This document shows, piece by piece, positions 24,273-33,385 of a stretch of DNA of 64,000 bases. The stretch lies in contig NZ_JAAIJQ010000011.1 of the NCBI RefSeq assembly GCF_010820565.1, positions 1-64,000 of the forward strand, written 5' to 3'. This DNA is from Thiorhodococcus minor (lineage in GTDB: Bacteria; Pseudomonadota; Gammaproteobacteria; Chromatiales; Chromatiaceae). The position numbers and the translations under genes are program-made. Numbering within the stretch: position 1 is the first letter of the stretch; each line of letters starts with the position of its first letter. The notes below the pieces were generated by a model, which worked only from the letters and a program-made list of their open reading frames with translations, had not been told where the DNA came from and searched no databases.

Positions 24273-24929
24273 TCACTGGAGATAACGCTGGGCCGCGGTC
24301 ACCAGATCTTCGCGCACCGGCAGGTCATCGGGTGTGATGCTCAGCGCCAGCATGACGCCCCGTCGATCGCGGGCGTTGCGCAGCTCCCAGAGCTGGACGG
24401 CGCGGGCGGTGGGGTCGTCCGCCTCGCGCTGAATGTTCATGTCATCGAGCCACAGCCTGACGGGCTCGGCCCAGAGCTGGCGGGGTGCCGCGCCAAGCAG
24501 ATCGGCGGCGCGCTGAAGGTGGAGGCGCAGGACATCCTGATCCGCGCCCAAGGCGTTCAATTGCGCCGTGAGCTTGTCCAGATCGGCCTGCAGCGCCGCA
24601 GGGTCCGGGTGTCCGGCATCCGCTGGCGCGAAGCTCCAGCCACCATGCTCCAGCGCGGTCAGCTTGCGCCGCAAGAGGTCGCGCTGGCGCTTCGGATCGG
24701 CGCGCTCCACGCGTGCCGCCGCATTGCCGGTCAAGGCCAGGGTCAGCAGGTGATCGAAGGCGCGGCGCTTCCACTGGCGGCGGCTTTCGGCCTCGTCGAC
24801 CTTGGGGTCCAGCAGCTCGGAAGCGGCTAGCCAGTCGACCAGACTTGCCAGCATCCGCTCGATATCCTCCGGGCGGCGACTGTTTTCGAGTCGGAGCAGG
24901 GCAGCGGCGATATTGCGCTGTCCGGCCAT
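24273..24929 (-). CDS. Chimeric hypothetical ORF: Rpn C-terminal piece joined to an unknown ~180-aa region
   Basis: A 218-codon open frame. Its first ~38 residues (AGQRNIAAALLRLENSRRPE, DIERMLASLVDWLAASE) match the end of the Rpn/YhgA-like nuclease domain and are in frame with the Rpn pseudogene upstream. The remaining ~180 residues (for example QWKRRAFDHLLTLALTGN and LRLHLQRAADLLGAAPRQLW) are charged and helical, and I do not recognise them. This part may be the tail of another gene joined by deletion, or a lineage-specific extension. Whether it is expressed is doubtful. Confidence 0.5.
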   Translation of the reverse strand: MAGQRNIAAALLRLENSRRPEDIERMLASLVDWLAASELLDPKVDEAESRRQWKRRAFDHLLTLALTGNAAARVERADPKRQRDLLRRKLTALEHGGWSFAPADAGHPDPAALQADLDKLTAQLNALGADQDVLRLHLQRAADLLGAAPRQLWAEPVRLWLDDMNIQREADDPTARAVQLWELRNARDRRGVMLALSITPDDLPVREDLVTAAQRYLQ

Positions 24930-25415
24930 CGCCGTGTCCGCGAGCCGCTGCTCGTTCAGTAACAGGTATCTGAACTGCGGCTGTTAGCGGCGCAGCCGCT
25001 CGGGCAGGTCCGGCTCGATCAGCTCATCGAGACTGGTCTTGGCCCACCGGGGCTTCTCACTATCGAAGAGGACGATGGGCAGGACCGGCGGCAGCGGGCT
25101 GCCGGCCGGGATCTCGCCAGCGGCGGCAAGATCCCGATGGAGTAATCCAACATAGGTCAACAGCCTGACGGTCATGAGGCGATCAACGCTCGACTGAGAC
25201 TCCAGCAGCAAACAGACGCAGCCCTAGCGCAGACGCCAGATCATGTCGTCCGCGCGCTCACGCAGGTCGTGGCTGATACCGATCCCGCTGACGCGCTGCA
25301 GGCTGGTGAAGTCCAGCCGCTCAACCCAGTCCTCCTGCACGAAGCCGTGGATCAGGTCCGCGACCAGATCGCGATGCGGGAACAGGAGCTTGTAGGAAGG
25401 ATCGTGATCTGCCAC
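24816..25415 (-). pseudogene. Rpn/YhgA-like PD-(D/E)XK nuclease (transposase-like family), two in-frame stops
   Basis: One continuous frame reads like a recombination-promoting nuclease of the Rpn/YhgA family. It starts VADHDPSYKLLFPHRDLVAD, then QEDWVERLDFTSLQRVSG, then [20 protein letters not shown] and RNIAAALLRLENSRR. It is interrupted by TAG at 25224-25226, where the family has Trp (WR-R-W-G), so TGG became TAG, and by TAA at 24984-24986. No ATG precedes the homology in frame except within the abutting fragment. Non-functional. Confidence 0.8.
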
Positions 25416-25418
25416 TGG

Positions 25419-25534
25419 TCGACGCCAAGCCCACACACGACCGCTCCGAGCTTGGAGCGCACTGCGCGGATGTTGGCGTAGTCCAGATGATCTCAGTGAT
25501 CACGCGTGATCAGCAGATAGTCGATCTCAGGCAT
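25419..25534 (-). pseudogene. Fragment of an MBL-fold metallo-hydrolase
   Basis: From the ATG at 25534 the frame reads MPEIDYLLITRDH, then a TGA stop (25493-25495), then DHLDYANIRAVRSKLGAVVC and GLGV. This is the HxHxDH region of UlaG/NAPE-PLD-like metallo-beta-lactamase-fold enzymes (HDHWDHLDY). The first metal His is Arg, and the Trp codon TGG is TGA. Only ~38 codons remain; the Rpn pseudogene begins immediately after. A deletion fragment. Confidence 0.65.
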
Positions 25535-25635
25535 GTACTAAGCCGTGTTGAGGCTTGACCAAGGTCGGCAGGATCTTCATGACAAGTGCTCCGAATACCT
25601 CAGGTGTTTCTCATCCGGCTCCAACAGTGCCGGCG

Positions 25636-25746
25636 TTGAACCGCAAAGTCCGCGATGAATCTCAGATGGCTATCCGTCAACTGACACACACGAGAATCAA
25701 CCCATTGTCTTTCCTCGCGCCCTTTGCGCCTTGCTTTGCGGTTCAA
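25636..25746. repeat. Dispersed repeat B, copy 1 (111 bp, perfect 13-bp inverted ends)
   Basis: The ends are TTGAACCGCAAAG and CTTTGCGGTTCAA, a perfect 13-bp inverted repeat. The interior holds ATGAATCTCAGATGG and TGTCTTTCCTCGCGCCCTTT. Three further copies occur in this window at 28032, 46526 and 52611. Confidence 0.8.
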
Positions 25747-25778
25747 ATCTCCTTCCGGGCAGAAAGGCTCGGGACGCG

Positions 25779-26839
25779 CTAATCGACACTGAGCGAGGCC
25801 ATGTCGATGTCGATGTCGATGACGATGCGATGCGCGAAGTCACCCTTCGCCAGATGCGCGAATGCGTCGTTGATCTGGTCCATTTTGATCATCTCGCATT
25901 CCGGGTAGATCTGATGCTCGGCACAGAAATCCAGCACCTCCTGGGTCTCGGCGATCCCGCCGATCAGGGACCCCGCCACGCGGCGACGACCGAACACCAG
26001 CGGCATCGTCATGAGCTCTTCCATCGGACCGAGCTGGCCGACGATCACCAGCGAGCCATCGACATCCAGTAGCGGCGTGTAGAGGTCAAGTCATGTTTCA
26101 CGGGGACGGTATCGATGATGAGGTCGAAGGCGTTGGCGGCGGCCTGCATGGCCTGCCGATCGGTAGAGGCGAGAATGCCCCGGGCGCCGCTTGCCTTCGC
26201 TTCCGCCTCCTTCTTTGTCGAGCGGCTGATCACGGTGACCTCCGCGCCCATCGCTGTAGCGAGCTTGACGGCCATGTGGCCGAGTCCGCCAAGACCGATG
26301 ACGCCGACGCGCGTCCCCTCGCCGACGTCCCAGGTGCGCAGCGGTGAGAAGGTGGTGATGCCGGCGCACAGAATCGGCGCGGATCTCGAGAGATCGAGGT
26401 TGTCTGGGATGCGCAGGACGAGCTCTTCTCGCACGACGATGTGCCTGGAGTAACCGCCCTGGGTGATCTCGCCGCTGATGCGATCCGGCGCGCCATAGGT
26501 CGGCGTCATGCCGTTGCGGCAGTACTGCTCTTCGTGTTGATGGCATTGATCGCATTCCTGACAGCTGTCGACCATGCAGCCGACCGCCACTCGATCGCCT
26601 TCCTTGTACGCTGTGACCTCGGGACCCGCAGCGCTGACGACACCCACGATTTCATGGCCCGGCACCAGCGGATAGGGCTGCGGACCCCAATCGCCGTTCA
26701 CGGTATGCAGATCGGAGTGACAGACGCCGCAGAACTGGATGTCGATGGCGACATCGTTCGGGCGTAGCTCGCGGCGTTCGAAATGATAGGGGACGAGCTT
26801 CGCGTCGGCCGAATGGGCCGCGTAACCGATTGTCTTCAT
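25779..26839 (-). pseudogene. Zinc-dependent alcohol dehydrogenase (YahK/CAD type), frameshifted
   Basis: NADP-dependent aldehyde reductase/alcohol dehydrogenase of the MDR superfamily. The frame from ATG 26839 (MKTIGYAAHSADAKLVPYHF) contains the catalytic zinc Cys in FCGVCHSDLHTVNGDWGPQP, GHEIVGVV, the structural-zinc cluster CQECDQCHQHEEQYC and the Rossmann motif VIGLGGLGHMAVKLA. After HDLT at about 26084 one base is missing; the next frame continues YTPLLDVDGS, LVIVGQLGPMEELMTMPLVF and RVAGSLIGG to the normal end. It is divergent from an intact AraC-type regulator, as yqhD is from yqhC. Sequencing error cannot be excluded. Confidence 0.9.
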
Positions 26840-27076
26840 GCTGTTTAACCTGGTCTCGTCAGAGAATTGGATATGGACTGCCAGCCCCCGTCGATCCCCG
26901 GGGCCGGCAGCGATGGCTCGCGTATCTGAGATCCTGAGAATAGGGCCCGACACCCCGGAAGCAGATACCCGATCCTCTCGATCTCTTGCCTATTTCTGCT
27001 GGAGGCGTGCTTTCAAATTGCTCTACCCGTTCGAATCTTGCCTAGAGACGGCATTCCAAATCGGAGCACGCCTGAT

Positions 27077-27961
27077 ATGCCAGAGACTTCGACCTTGCTG
27101 AAGCACCTTCCGAAGATGGAGACCGGGGTGATGGAATCGTACCTCCAAGGGGTGCGGTTCTTCAGTTCGACACAGCCGGTTCCGCGTCGCCCCATGGTCT
27201 ACGATCCGGGCATCTGCGTCGTCGCCCAGGGCCACAAGACCGGCTATCTGGGCGGGAAGCCGTTTCGCTACCACGCCAACAATTACCTGGTCACCTCGGT
27301 CACCATGCCGTTCAAGTGCGAGACGTTCGGATGCCCCGAGGAGCCGTTGCTGGGTCTCTACATTGATATTGAGTTGGGACAGCTCAACGAGCTGATCAGC
27401 GGGATGGGCCTGCAGGCCGAGATGAGCAAGGCCGCCGAGGAGACCCTGCCGCGCGGGATCGGTCCGGCCGCCCTGGACGCGGAGATGACGGACGCAGTCG
27501 CTCGCCTGCTCAAGGCGCTGCGCTCGGAGACCGAGGCTAGGCTACTGGGGCCGGGGCTCATGCGCGAGGTCCTGTTTCGCGCCCTGGGGGGCACCCAGGC
27601 GCCGGTGCTCTATGCGCTGGCGATGTACAGCGGCACCTTCTCCAAGGTCGCCCAGGTCTTGAAGATCATGCAGAGCCACTATGCCGAGAAGCTCGACGTG
27701 GAGCACTTGGCCGAAAGGGTCCACATGAGCGCCTCGGCCTTCCATCGGGCCTTCAAGGAGGTGACCTCGGAATCTCCCATGCAGTACCTGAAGAAGATAC
27801 GGCTGACGAAGGCGAGGGACCTGATGGTGCGCGAGAGCATGAAGGCCTACATGGCGGCCGATCGAGTCGGCTACGAGAGCCCCTCTCAGTTCAGCCGCGA
27901 GCTCAAGCGCTTTTTCGGGCAGAGCCCCGCCGAGATGACGCGCGAATTGCGCGCGGCTTGA
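27077..27961 (+). CDS. AraC-family transcriptional regulator (AraC_N type, YqhC-like)
   Basis: A 294-aa regulator. The N-terminal cupin-like AraC_N domain has RPMVYDPGICVVAQGHKTGY and NNYLVTSVTMPFKCET. The C-terminal double HTH (about residues 190-290) has DVEHLAERVHMSASAFHRAF and VGYESPSQFSRELKRFFGQS. In E. coli the closest type, YqhC, activates the adjacent aldehyde reductase genes. Here it is divergent from a frameshifted alcohol dehydrogenase, so it probably senses an aldehyde and has lost its local target. Start 27077 preferred over an upstream TTG (27038). Confidence 0.9.
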   Translation: MPETSTLLKHLPKMETGVMESYLQGVRFFSSTQPVPRRPMVYDPGICVVAQGHKTGYLGGKPFRYHANNYLVTSVTMPFKCETFGCPEEPLLGLYIDIELGQLNELISGMGLQAEMSKAAEETLPRGIGPAALDAEMTDAVARLLKALRSETEARLLGPGLMREVLFRALGGTQAPVLYALAMYSGTFSKVAQVLKIMQSHYAEKLDVEHLAERVHMSASAFHRAFKEVTSESPMQYLKKIRLTKARDLMVRESMKAYMAADRVGYESPSQFSRELKRFFGQSPAEMTRELRAA

Positions 27962-28031
27962 GATCGCGTCAGCCGGCCAGACGCTCTATTCGGCCGAATC
28001 GCGGCAATCCTTCAACCTAAGAGGAGCAGTC

Positions 28032-28161
28032 GAACCGCAAAAGCACAAAGAGCGCAAAGGATTTCAACACCTTGTCTGCGAAGCGATGCTCACTCAGAGG
28101 GTGAAGCGACGCGGCGATGCAAGCCTCTGTCTTTCTTCTTGTCCTTCGCGCCTTGCGGTTC
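28032..28161. repeat. Dispersed repeat B, copy 2
   Basis: Ends GAACCGCAA and TTGCGGTTC. It shares with copy 3 the internal marks AAGGATTTCA, GCGACG and CAAGCCTCTGTCTTTCT. It occupies most of the 440-bp gap between the AraC-type gene and rsgA; I see no gene there. Confidence 0.8.
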
Positions 28162-28403
28162 CAATTGCCGAATCTAGGCTCAAGGGGTTGGAGACCTGTT
28201 TCACCGGTGAGGTCCAGGTGGACATGCTCTTTCCCGACAACGAAACGGCCCATTTCTCTGGTGCCTACATGAAATCCTCCAAGGATGATTGATGCTCTGG
28301 CGCAACAGTCCTTGCCGATTTCGCATCCAATCACAGGACGGACGCGACGGTACTTCGCTTACCATGCCGACTCACACGCCCTAAGCGAGCTAAGTGGACG
28401 AAG

Positions 28404-29474
28404 ATGATGACGCAGCACCCCGAGCTGACCGCCTTGGGCTGGACCCCGTGGCTCGAACAGCACGCCGCATGTGATCCGTCGCAATCCATCGCGCGTGTCG
28501 CGGCCGTGGATCGCGATCAGCTGTTGCTCGTGGATCAGGATGGCTCTTTCCGCGCCAAGCTGGCCGGCAGCTTTCTGCACCGCCACCGCCTCTCCCACGA
28601 GCTCCCCTGTGTGGGCGACTGGGTGTGCCTGGAACGGCGGCCGGGCGATGATTTCGGCATCGTCCACGGGGTCATCGAGCGCCGGACCTCGCTGAGCCGA
28701 AAGTCGGCCGGAAACGCCGTCGAGCATCAGACGATCGCGGCAAACCTGGACAGCGTCATGGTCGTCCAGTCCTGCCATTTCGACTTCAACCTCAAACGGC
28801 TGGAGCGCTATCTGGTCATGGTGATGGACGGTGGGGCGGATCCCTATATCCTGCTCACCAAGACGGATCTGGTGGATCCGGACGTCCTGGCCGAGCAGCT
28901 GGCCGAGATCCACGGCATCGGTCTCATGGCACCTGTCCTGACGCTGAGCAACCTGACACGAGAGGGGCTCGACGACCTCGAGCGCACGCTGGTGCCGGGA
29001 AAGACCTATTGCTTCGTCGGATCCTCTGGCGTCGGCAAAAGCACCCTGATCAATCACCTGATCGACCGGGACGCCTTGGAGACAGGCCGCGTCAGCGCGA
29101 CGGGCGAGGGACGCCATACGACCGTGCGTCGCGAGCTGATCCGGCTCGACGGCGGCGCGCTGGTCATCGATACGCCCGGCATGCGTGAATTCGGCATCCT
29201 CGGGGCCGGGTACGGCATCGAGAGCAACTATGCCGAGATCACCGCGCTCGCCTTAGGCTGTCGCTATCGCGACTGCACCCACGGCGGTGAGTCTGGCTGC
29301 GCCGTGCGTGCGGCGGTCGATGCCAACGAGATCGCTCGCGAGCACTTCGAGAGCTATCTGAAGCTTAGAGAAGAGTCGGACTTCAACCAGATGACCCACG
29401 CCGAGCGGCGCAAGAAGGATCGGGATTTCGGCCGATTCATCAAATCGGCGAAGAAGGATCTGAGAGACCGCTGA
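28404..29474 (+). CDS. rsgA: Ribosome small-subunit-dependent GTPase A
   Basis: Circularly permuted GTPase that assists maturation of the 30S subunit. 356 aa. An OB-fold N-terminus is followed by the GTPase motifs in the order G4 (LLTKTDLVD), G1 (GSSGVGKSTLINHL) and G3 (DTPGMREFG), with the switch region GEGRHTTVRREL between G1 and G3. The C-terminal zinc motif is CRYRDCTH..E.GCAV. ATG 28404 chosen (MMTQHPELTALGW); an adjacent ATG is equivalent. Confidence 0.96.
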   Translation: MMTQHPELTALGWTPWLEQHAACDPSQSIARVAAVDRDQLLLVDQDGSFRAKLAGSFLHRHRLSHELPCVGDWVCLERRPGDDFGIVHGVIERRTSLSRKSAGNAVEHQTIAANLDSVMVVQSCHFDFNLKRLERYLVMVMDGGADPYILLTKTDLVDPDVLAEQLAEIHGIGLMAPVLTLSNLTREGLDDLERTLVPGKTYCFVGSSGVGKSTLINHLIDRDALETGRVSATGEGRHTTVRRELIRLDGGALVIDTPGMREFGILGAGYGIESNYAEITALALGCRYRDCTHGGESGCAVRAAVDANEIAREHFESYLKLREESDFNQMTHAERRKKDRDFGRFIKSAKKDLRDR

Positions 29475-29486
29475 ACCCAATTGGAG

Positions 29487-29640
29487 CAGTCAGCTTCCAG
29501 CTCCCAGCCGCCAGCGGAGGAAGATCATGCAGTTGCCGGATTTTCTGGCCGATCAGCCGCTCACCCGTTGGGTGACTCAGCGAAGACTTGAAAGCAGCTC
29601 CGAAACAAAGCTTTAAGCTGGCCGCTGGTGGCTGGCAGCG
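29487..29640. repeat. Inverted-repeat block rich in CCAGC/GCTGG
   Basis: CAGCTTCCAGCTCCCAGCC at the left end is mirrored by GGCCGCTGGTGGCTGGCAGC at the right. Similar single motifs occur near 18480, 20879, 21005, 36205 and 47020. Here the block sits where the 3' part of the UPF0175 gene should be. Confidence 0.55.
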
Positions 29641-29685
29641 CTTTCTATGCTGAAGCGGCACTGATCGCTGGAATCGGCCGGGTCG

Positions 29686-29814
29686 AGAGGAGATCCGCCC
29701 CAGCTCGAATAGCTTTAGGGCGAGCAGGAAACGGGCCTCGGCGGCGAACTGCTCGGGGGAGTCGGCGGGTATCGGCAAGGCATCGCTTGGAATGTCAATG
29801 ACGATGGTTGGCAT
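29686..29814 (-). pseudogene. UPF0175 family antitoxin-like protein, truncated
   Basis: 43 codons from ATG 29814 read MPTIVIDIPSDALPIPADSP, then EQFAAEARFLLALKLFELGR and ISS, which is the N-terminal half of UPF0175 proteins (usually about 80-90 aa, often paired with a PIN-like DUF3368 toxin). After that the family continuation is absent and the frame runs into repeat sequence. No toxin gene is present. A toxin-antitoxin remnant. Confidence 0.7.
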
Positions 29815-29902
29815 GAGATGGCCTTTGGGGTCAGCGTGGCGATGGGTCGATTGCAGTCCGGCCCCGGCTGGGGCGCTCGCTCCGATGCCGCGCCCCGTGT
29901 AG

Positions 29903-32900
29903 CTATCCCACCAACTGCTCCACGACCGCCGTGATTTGCCGCAGCCGCTGCTCCGGCTCGGCCATCTCCCTGAAGAACTTCAGCTTGTCCGCGCCATCCA
30001 GCTTGAATTCCTTGGGCTTGGTCTGGACCAGCCGGATGAGGTTGGCGGGGTCGATCTTGGGAGTCTCGGTGAAGTGGATGCGTCCGCTGGCGGGGCCGGC
30101 TTCGATCTTGCGGATGCCCCAGGGCTGGACCTTGAGCTTGAGCTCGGTGATGTCGATCAGGTTCTTGGCCGGGTCGGGCGGCAGGCCGAAGCGGTCGATC
30201 ATCTCCACCTGGATCTCGCGCAGGGCGTCCTTGTCCGCGGCGCTGGCGATGCGCTTGTACATGACCAGGCGGGCGTGGACGTCGGGTAGATAATCGCTCG
30301 GCAGCAGCGCGGGCACGCCGAGGTCGATCTCGGCGCCGTGGTCGAGCGGGCGGTCCAGCTCCGGCGTGCGGCCGGCCTTGAGGGCGTCGACCGCGCGCTC
30401 CAGCAGCTCCATGTAGAGGGTGAAGCCGACCTCGGCGATCTGTCCGGACTGCTCGTCACCGAGCAGCTCGCCGGCGCCGCGGATCTCCAGATCGTGCGTC
30501 GCCAGGGTGAAGCCCGCGCCTAGGTCTTCCATCGACTCGATGGCCTCCAGGCGCTTCTTGGCGTCCTCTGTCATCGTCTTGGCCGGCGGCGTGATGAGGT
30601 AGGCGTAGGCGCGGTGGTGGGAGCGCCCGACGCGTCCGCGCAGCTGGTGGAGCTGAGCCAGGCCGAGCCTATCGGCGCGATTGATGATGATGGTGTTGGC
30701 GCTGGGGACGTCGATGCCGCTCTCGACGATGGTGGTGCAGACCAGCAGGTTGAAGCGCTGGTGGTAGAAGTCGCGCATGATGCGCTCCAGGTCGCGCTCG
30801 CGCATCTGGCCGTGGGCGACCTGCACGCGGGCCTCCGGGACCAGGGCCTCCAGCTTTTGCGCCTGATTCTCGATGGTCTCGACCTCGTTATGGAGGAAGT
30901 AGACCTGGCCGCCGCGCTTGAGCTCGCGCAGCACGGCCTCTTGGAGCAGTCCGTCGTTCCAGGCGCTGACGAAGGTCTTGATGGGGTGCCGCTCGACCGG
31001 CGGCGTGGCGATGATGGAGAGGTCGCGTAGGCCGGACATGGCCATGTTGAGGGTGCGCGGGATCGGCGTCGCGGTCAGGGTCAGGATGTCGACCTCGCTG
31101 CGCAGGTTCTTGAGCTGCTCCTTGTGGCGGACACCGAAGCGGTGCTCCTCGTCGATGATGGCCAGCCCCAGGTTTTTGAACTTAATGCTGGGCTGCAGCA
31201 GCTTGTGCGTGCCCACGACGATGTCGACGGTGCCGGCCTCGAGGCCTTCCAGGATCTTCTTCTGCTCCTTGGCGGTGCGAAAGCGCGACAGGCTCTCGAC
31301 CCGGACGGGCCAGTCCGCGAAGCGATCGGAGAAGTTCTCGAAATGCTGCTCGGCGAGCAGGGTCGTGGGCACCAGCACCACGACTTGACGGCCGCCGTTG
31401 ACCGCCATGAAGGCGGCGCGCATTGCGACCTCGGTCTTGCCGAAGCCGACGTCGCCGCAGACCACGCGATCCATGGGCTTGGGCGCGGCCATGTCGTCCA
31501 GCACGGATTCGATGGCGCGCAGCTGATCCGGCGTCTCCTCGAACTCGAAGGCGGCCGCGAAGGCGGCATACTCCTCGCCGTGCTTGGGGAAGGCCACGCC
31601 CTGGCGTGCCGCGCGGCGTGCGTAGATGTCCAGCAGCTCGGCGGCGACGTCATGCGCCTTCTGGGCGGCCTTGCGCTTGAGCCTGTCCCACTGGTCGCCG
31701 CCGAGGCGATGCAAGGGGGCGCTTTCCGGCGAGGCGCCGGTGTAGCGCGAGATCAGGTGCAGCGAGCTCACGGGCACGTAGAGCTTGTCGCCCTTGGCGT
31801 ACTCCAGGGCGAGAAACTCCGTCGTCATGCCGCCGACGTCCAGCGTCTGCAAGCCGAGATAGCGCCCGACGCCGTGATTTTCGTGCACCACGGGAGCACC
31901 CTCGGTCAGCTCCGTGAGGTTGCGCACCACGGCGTCGCTGTCGCGCTCGCGGGCACGCTGGCGGCGCTCCTGGCGAACCCGCTCTCCGTAGAGCTGGGTC
32001 TCGGTGACGATGGCGATGTTCGCCTGCTCGAGCAGCAGCCCCTGCTCGATCGGGGCCACCGTCAGCCCAAGGCGCTGGTCGCCGTCGAGGAAAGCGTGCC
32101 AGCCGGATACCTGGCGTGCCTGGATTCCGAAGCCCTGCAGGTGCTCGGCTAGCATCTCGCGGCGGCCGGTGCTCTCGGCGCCGAAGAGCACCCGAAAGCT
32201 CGGTCTGTCCAGAAAGCCCTTGAGCGCCTGCGCTGGCTCGGCGGCGCGCGCCTGCACGGCAAGGGGCGGCAGTGCGGTGGTCGCGAAGTTGGCGATACCC
32301 GCGTAGCCGCGTCGGCGCTCGGGGATCTCGGGCGATTGGTAGAGGACGCCGGCGTGCCGGTTCAGGGCACCCGCGAGCTGATCGGGCATCAGATAGAGGC
32401 GTTGCGGGGGCAGGAGCGGACGCTCTAGGTCGTGGCGGCGCTGCTCGTAGCGCTGCTCCACGCTCTGATAGAAGGATTCTCCGGTCTCGCGGCAGTCCGC
32501 CGGCTCGAGCACTAAGGCCCCGTCCGGCAGATAGTCGAACAGGGTGGCCGTCTCCTCGAAGAACAGCGGCAGATAGTATTCGACGCCGCCGGGCGCATTT
32601 CCGCTCGACACCTCGCGGTAGATGAGGCTCCCCTTGGGATCGCCTTCGATCGCGGCGCGGTAGCGCTGCCGAAAGGCGGCGATGCCGTCTTCGTCGAGCG
32701 GAAACTCGCGCGCCGGCAGTACCCGGACCTGATCGATCTTGTCGCTGGACCTCTGGGTGTCCGGATCGAAGGTGCGGATGGTATCGACCTCGTCGTCGAA
32801 GAGGTCGATGCGCAGCGGGACCTGGCTGCCCATGGGAAAGACGTCCAGCAGGGAGCCGCGGACCGCGAGCTCGCCGTGTCCGATAACTTGAGAGACGAAG

Positions 32901-33385
32901 GAATAGCCGGCGCGCTCCAGGCGTTGCCGCGTCTGGTCCAGATCCAGCCGATCGCCGACCTTGAGCACGAGCGAGTGCCGGTCGACGTAGGCGCGTGGCG
33001 GCAGACGCTGCATGAGCGTCGGAACGGGCACGACCAAGACCCCGCGCTGCACCCCTGGCAGCCGCTGGAGCGTCAGCAGTCGCTCCGAGACCAGCTCGGG
33101 CAGCGGTGAGAAGACGTCGTAGGGCAGGGTCTCCCAGTCTGGAAAGCCGAGGATCTGGAGATCCGTCCCCGCCAGGAAGAAGGCCAGCTCGGCCCTCAGG
33201 CTGGCGGCGGCCTGCACGTCCTGGGTCAAGGCCAGGATCAGCCCCGAGTGCTTCCTCGCGGCGCTGGCGATCGCGAGCGCGGCGCCGGAGCCATAGAGGC
33301 GACCCCAGAGCAGACGCTCGCCAGGGCGTTGCGGCAAGGGTGGGTCGAGCGGGGTATGGAGCCGGGTCTGTGCCTCCGAATGCAT
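29903..33385 (-). CDS. mfd: Transcription-repair coupling factor Mfd
   Basis: Removes RNA polymerase stalled at DNA lesions and recruits UvrA. 1160 aa, normal length. In order: UvrB-like domain (GLILALTQDVQAAASLRAEL), RNAP-interaction domain (VVHENHGVGRYLGLQTLDVG), helicase Walker A VCGDVGFGKTEVAMRAA, DEEH box AIIDEEHRFGVRHKEQ, motif III LTATPIPRTLNMAMSGLRDL, motif VI QLRGRVGRSHHRAYAYL and the C-terminal TRCF domain (ADKDALREIQVEMIDRFG). ATG 33385 gives a plausible start. Monocistronic. Confidence 0.98.
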   Translation of the reverse strand: MHSEAQTRLHTPLDPPLPQRPGERLLWGRLYGSGAALAIASAARKHSGLILALTQDVQAAASLRAELAFFLAGTDLQILGFPDWETLPYDVFSPLPELVSERLLTLQRLPGVQRGVLVVPVPTLMQRLPPRAYVDRHSLVLKVGDRLDLDQTRQRLERAGYSFVSQVIGHGELAVRGSLLDVFPMGSQVPLRIDLFDDEVDTIRTFDPDTQRSSDKIDQVRVLPAREFPLDEDGIAAFRQRYRAAIEGDPKGSLIYREVSSGNAPGGVEYYLPLFFEETATLFDYLPDGALVLEPADCRETGESFYQSVEQRYEQRRHDLERPLLPPQRLYLMPDQLAGALNRHAGVLYQSPEIPERRRGYAGIANFATTALPPLAVQARAAEPAQALKGFLDRPSFRVLFGAESTGRREMLAEHLQGFGIQARQVSGWHAFLDGDQRLGLTVAPIEQGLLLEQANIAIVTETQLYGERVRQERRQRARERDSDAVVRNLTELTEGAPVVHENHGVGRYLGLQTLDVGGMTTEFLALEYAKGDKLYVPVSSLHLISRYTGASPESAPLHRLGGDQWDRLKRKAAQKAHDVAAELLDIYARRAARQGVAFPKHGEEYAAFAAAFEFEETPDQLRAIESVLDDMAAPKPMDRVVCGDVGFGKTEVAMRAAFMAVNGGRQVVVLVPTTLLAEQHFENFSDRFADWPVRVESLSRFRTAKEQKKILEGLEAGTVDIVVGTHKLLQPSIKFKNLGLAIIDEEHRFGVRHKEQLKNLRSEVDILTLTATPIPRTLNMAMSGLRDLSIIATPPVERHPIKTFVSAWNDGLLQEAVLRELKRGGQVYFLHNEVETIENQAQKLEALVPEARVQVAHGQMRERDLERIMRDFYHQRFNLLVCTTIVESGIDVPSANTIIINRADRLGLAQLHQLRGRVGRSHHRAYAYLITPPAKTMTEDAKKRLEAIESMEDLGAGFTLATHDLEIRGAGELLGDEQSGQIAEVGFTLYMELLERAVDALKAGRTPELDRPLDHGAEIDLGVPALLPSDYLPDVHARLVMYKRIASAADKDALREIQVEMIDRFGLPPDPAKNLIDITELKLKVQPWGIRKIEAGPASGRIHFTETPKIDPANLIRLVQTKPKEFKLDGADKLKFFREMAEPEQRLRQITAVVEQLVG

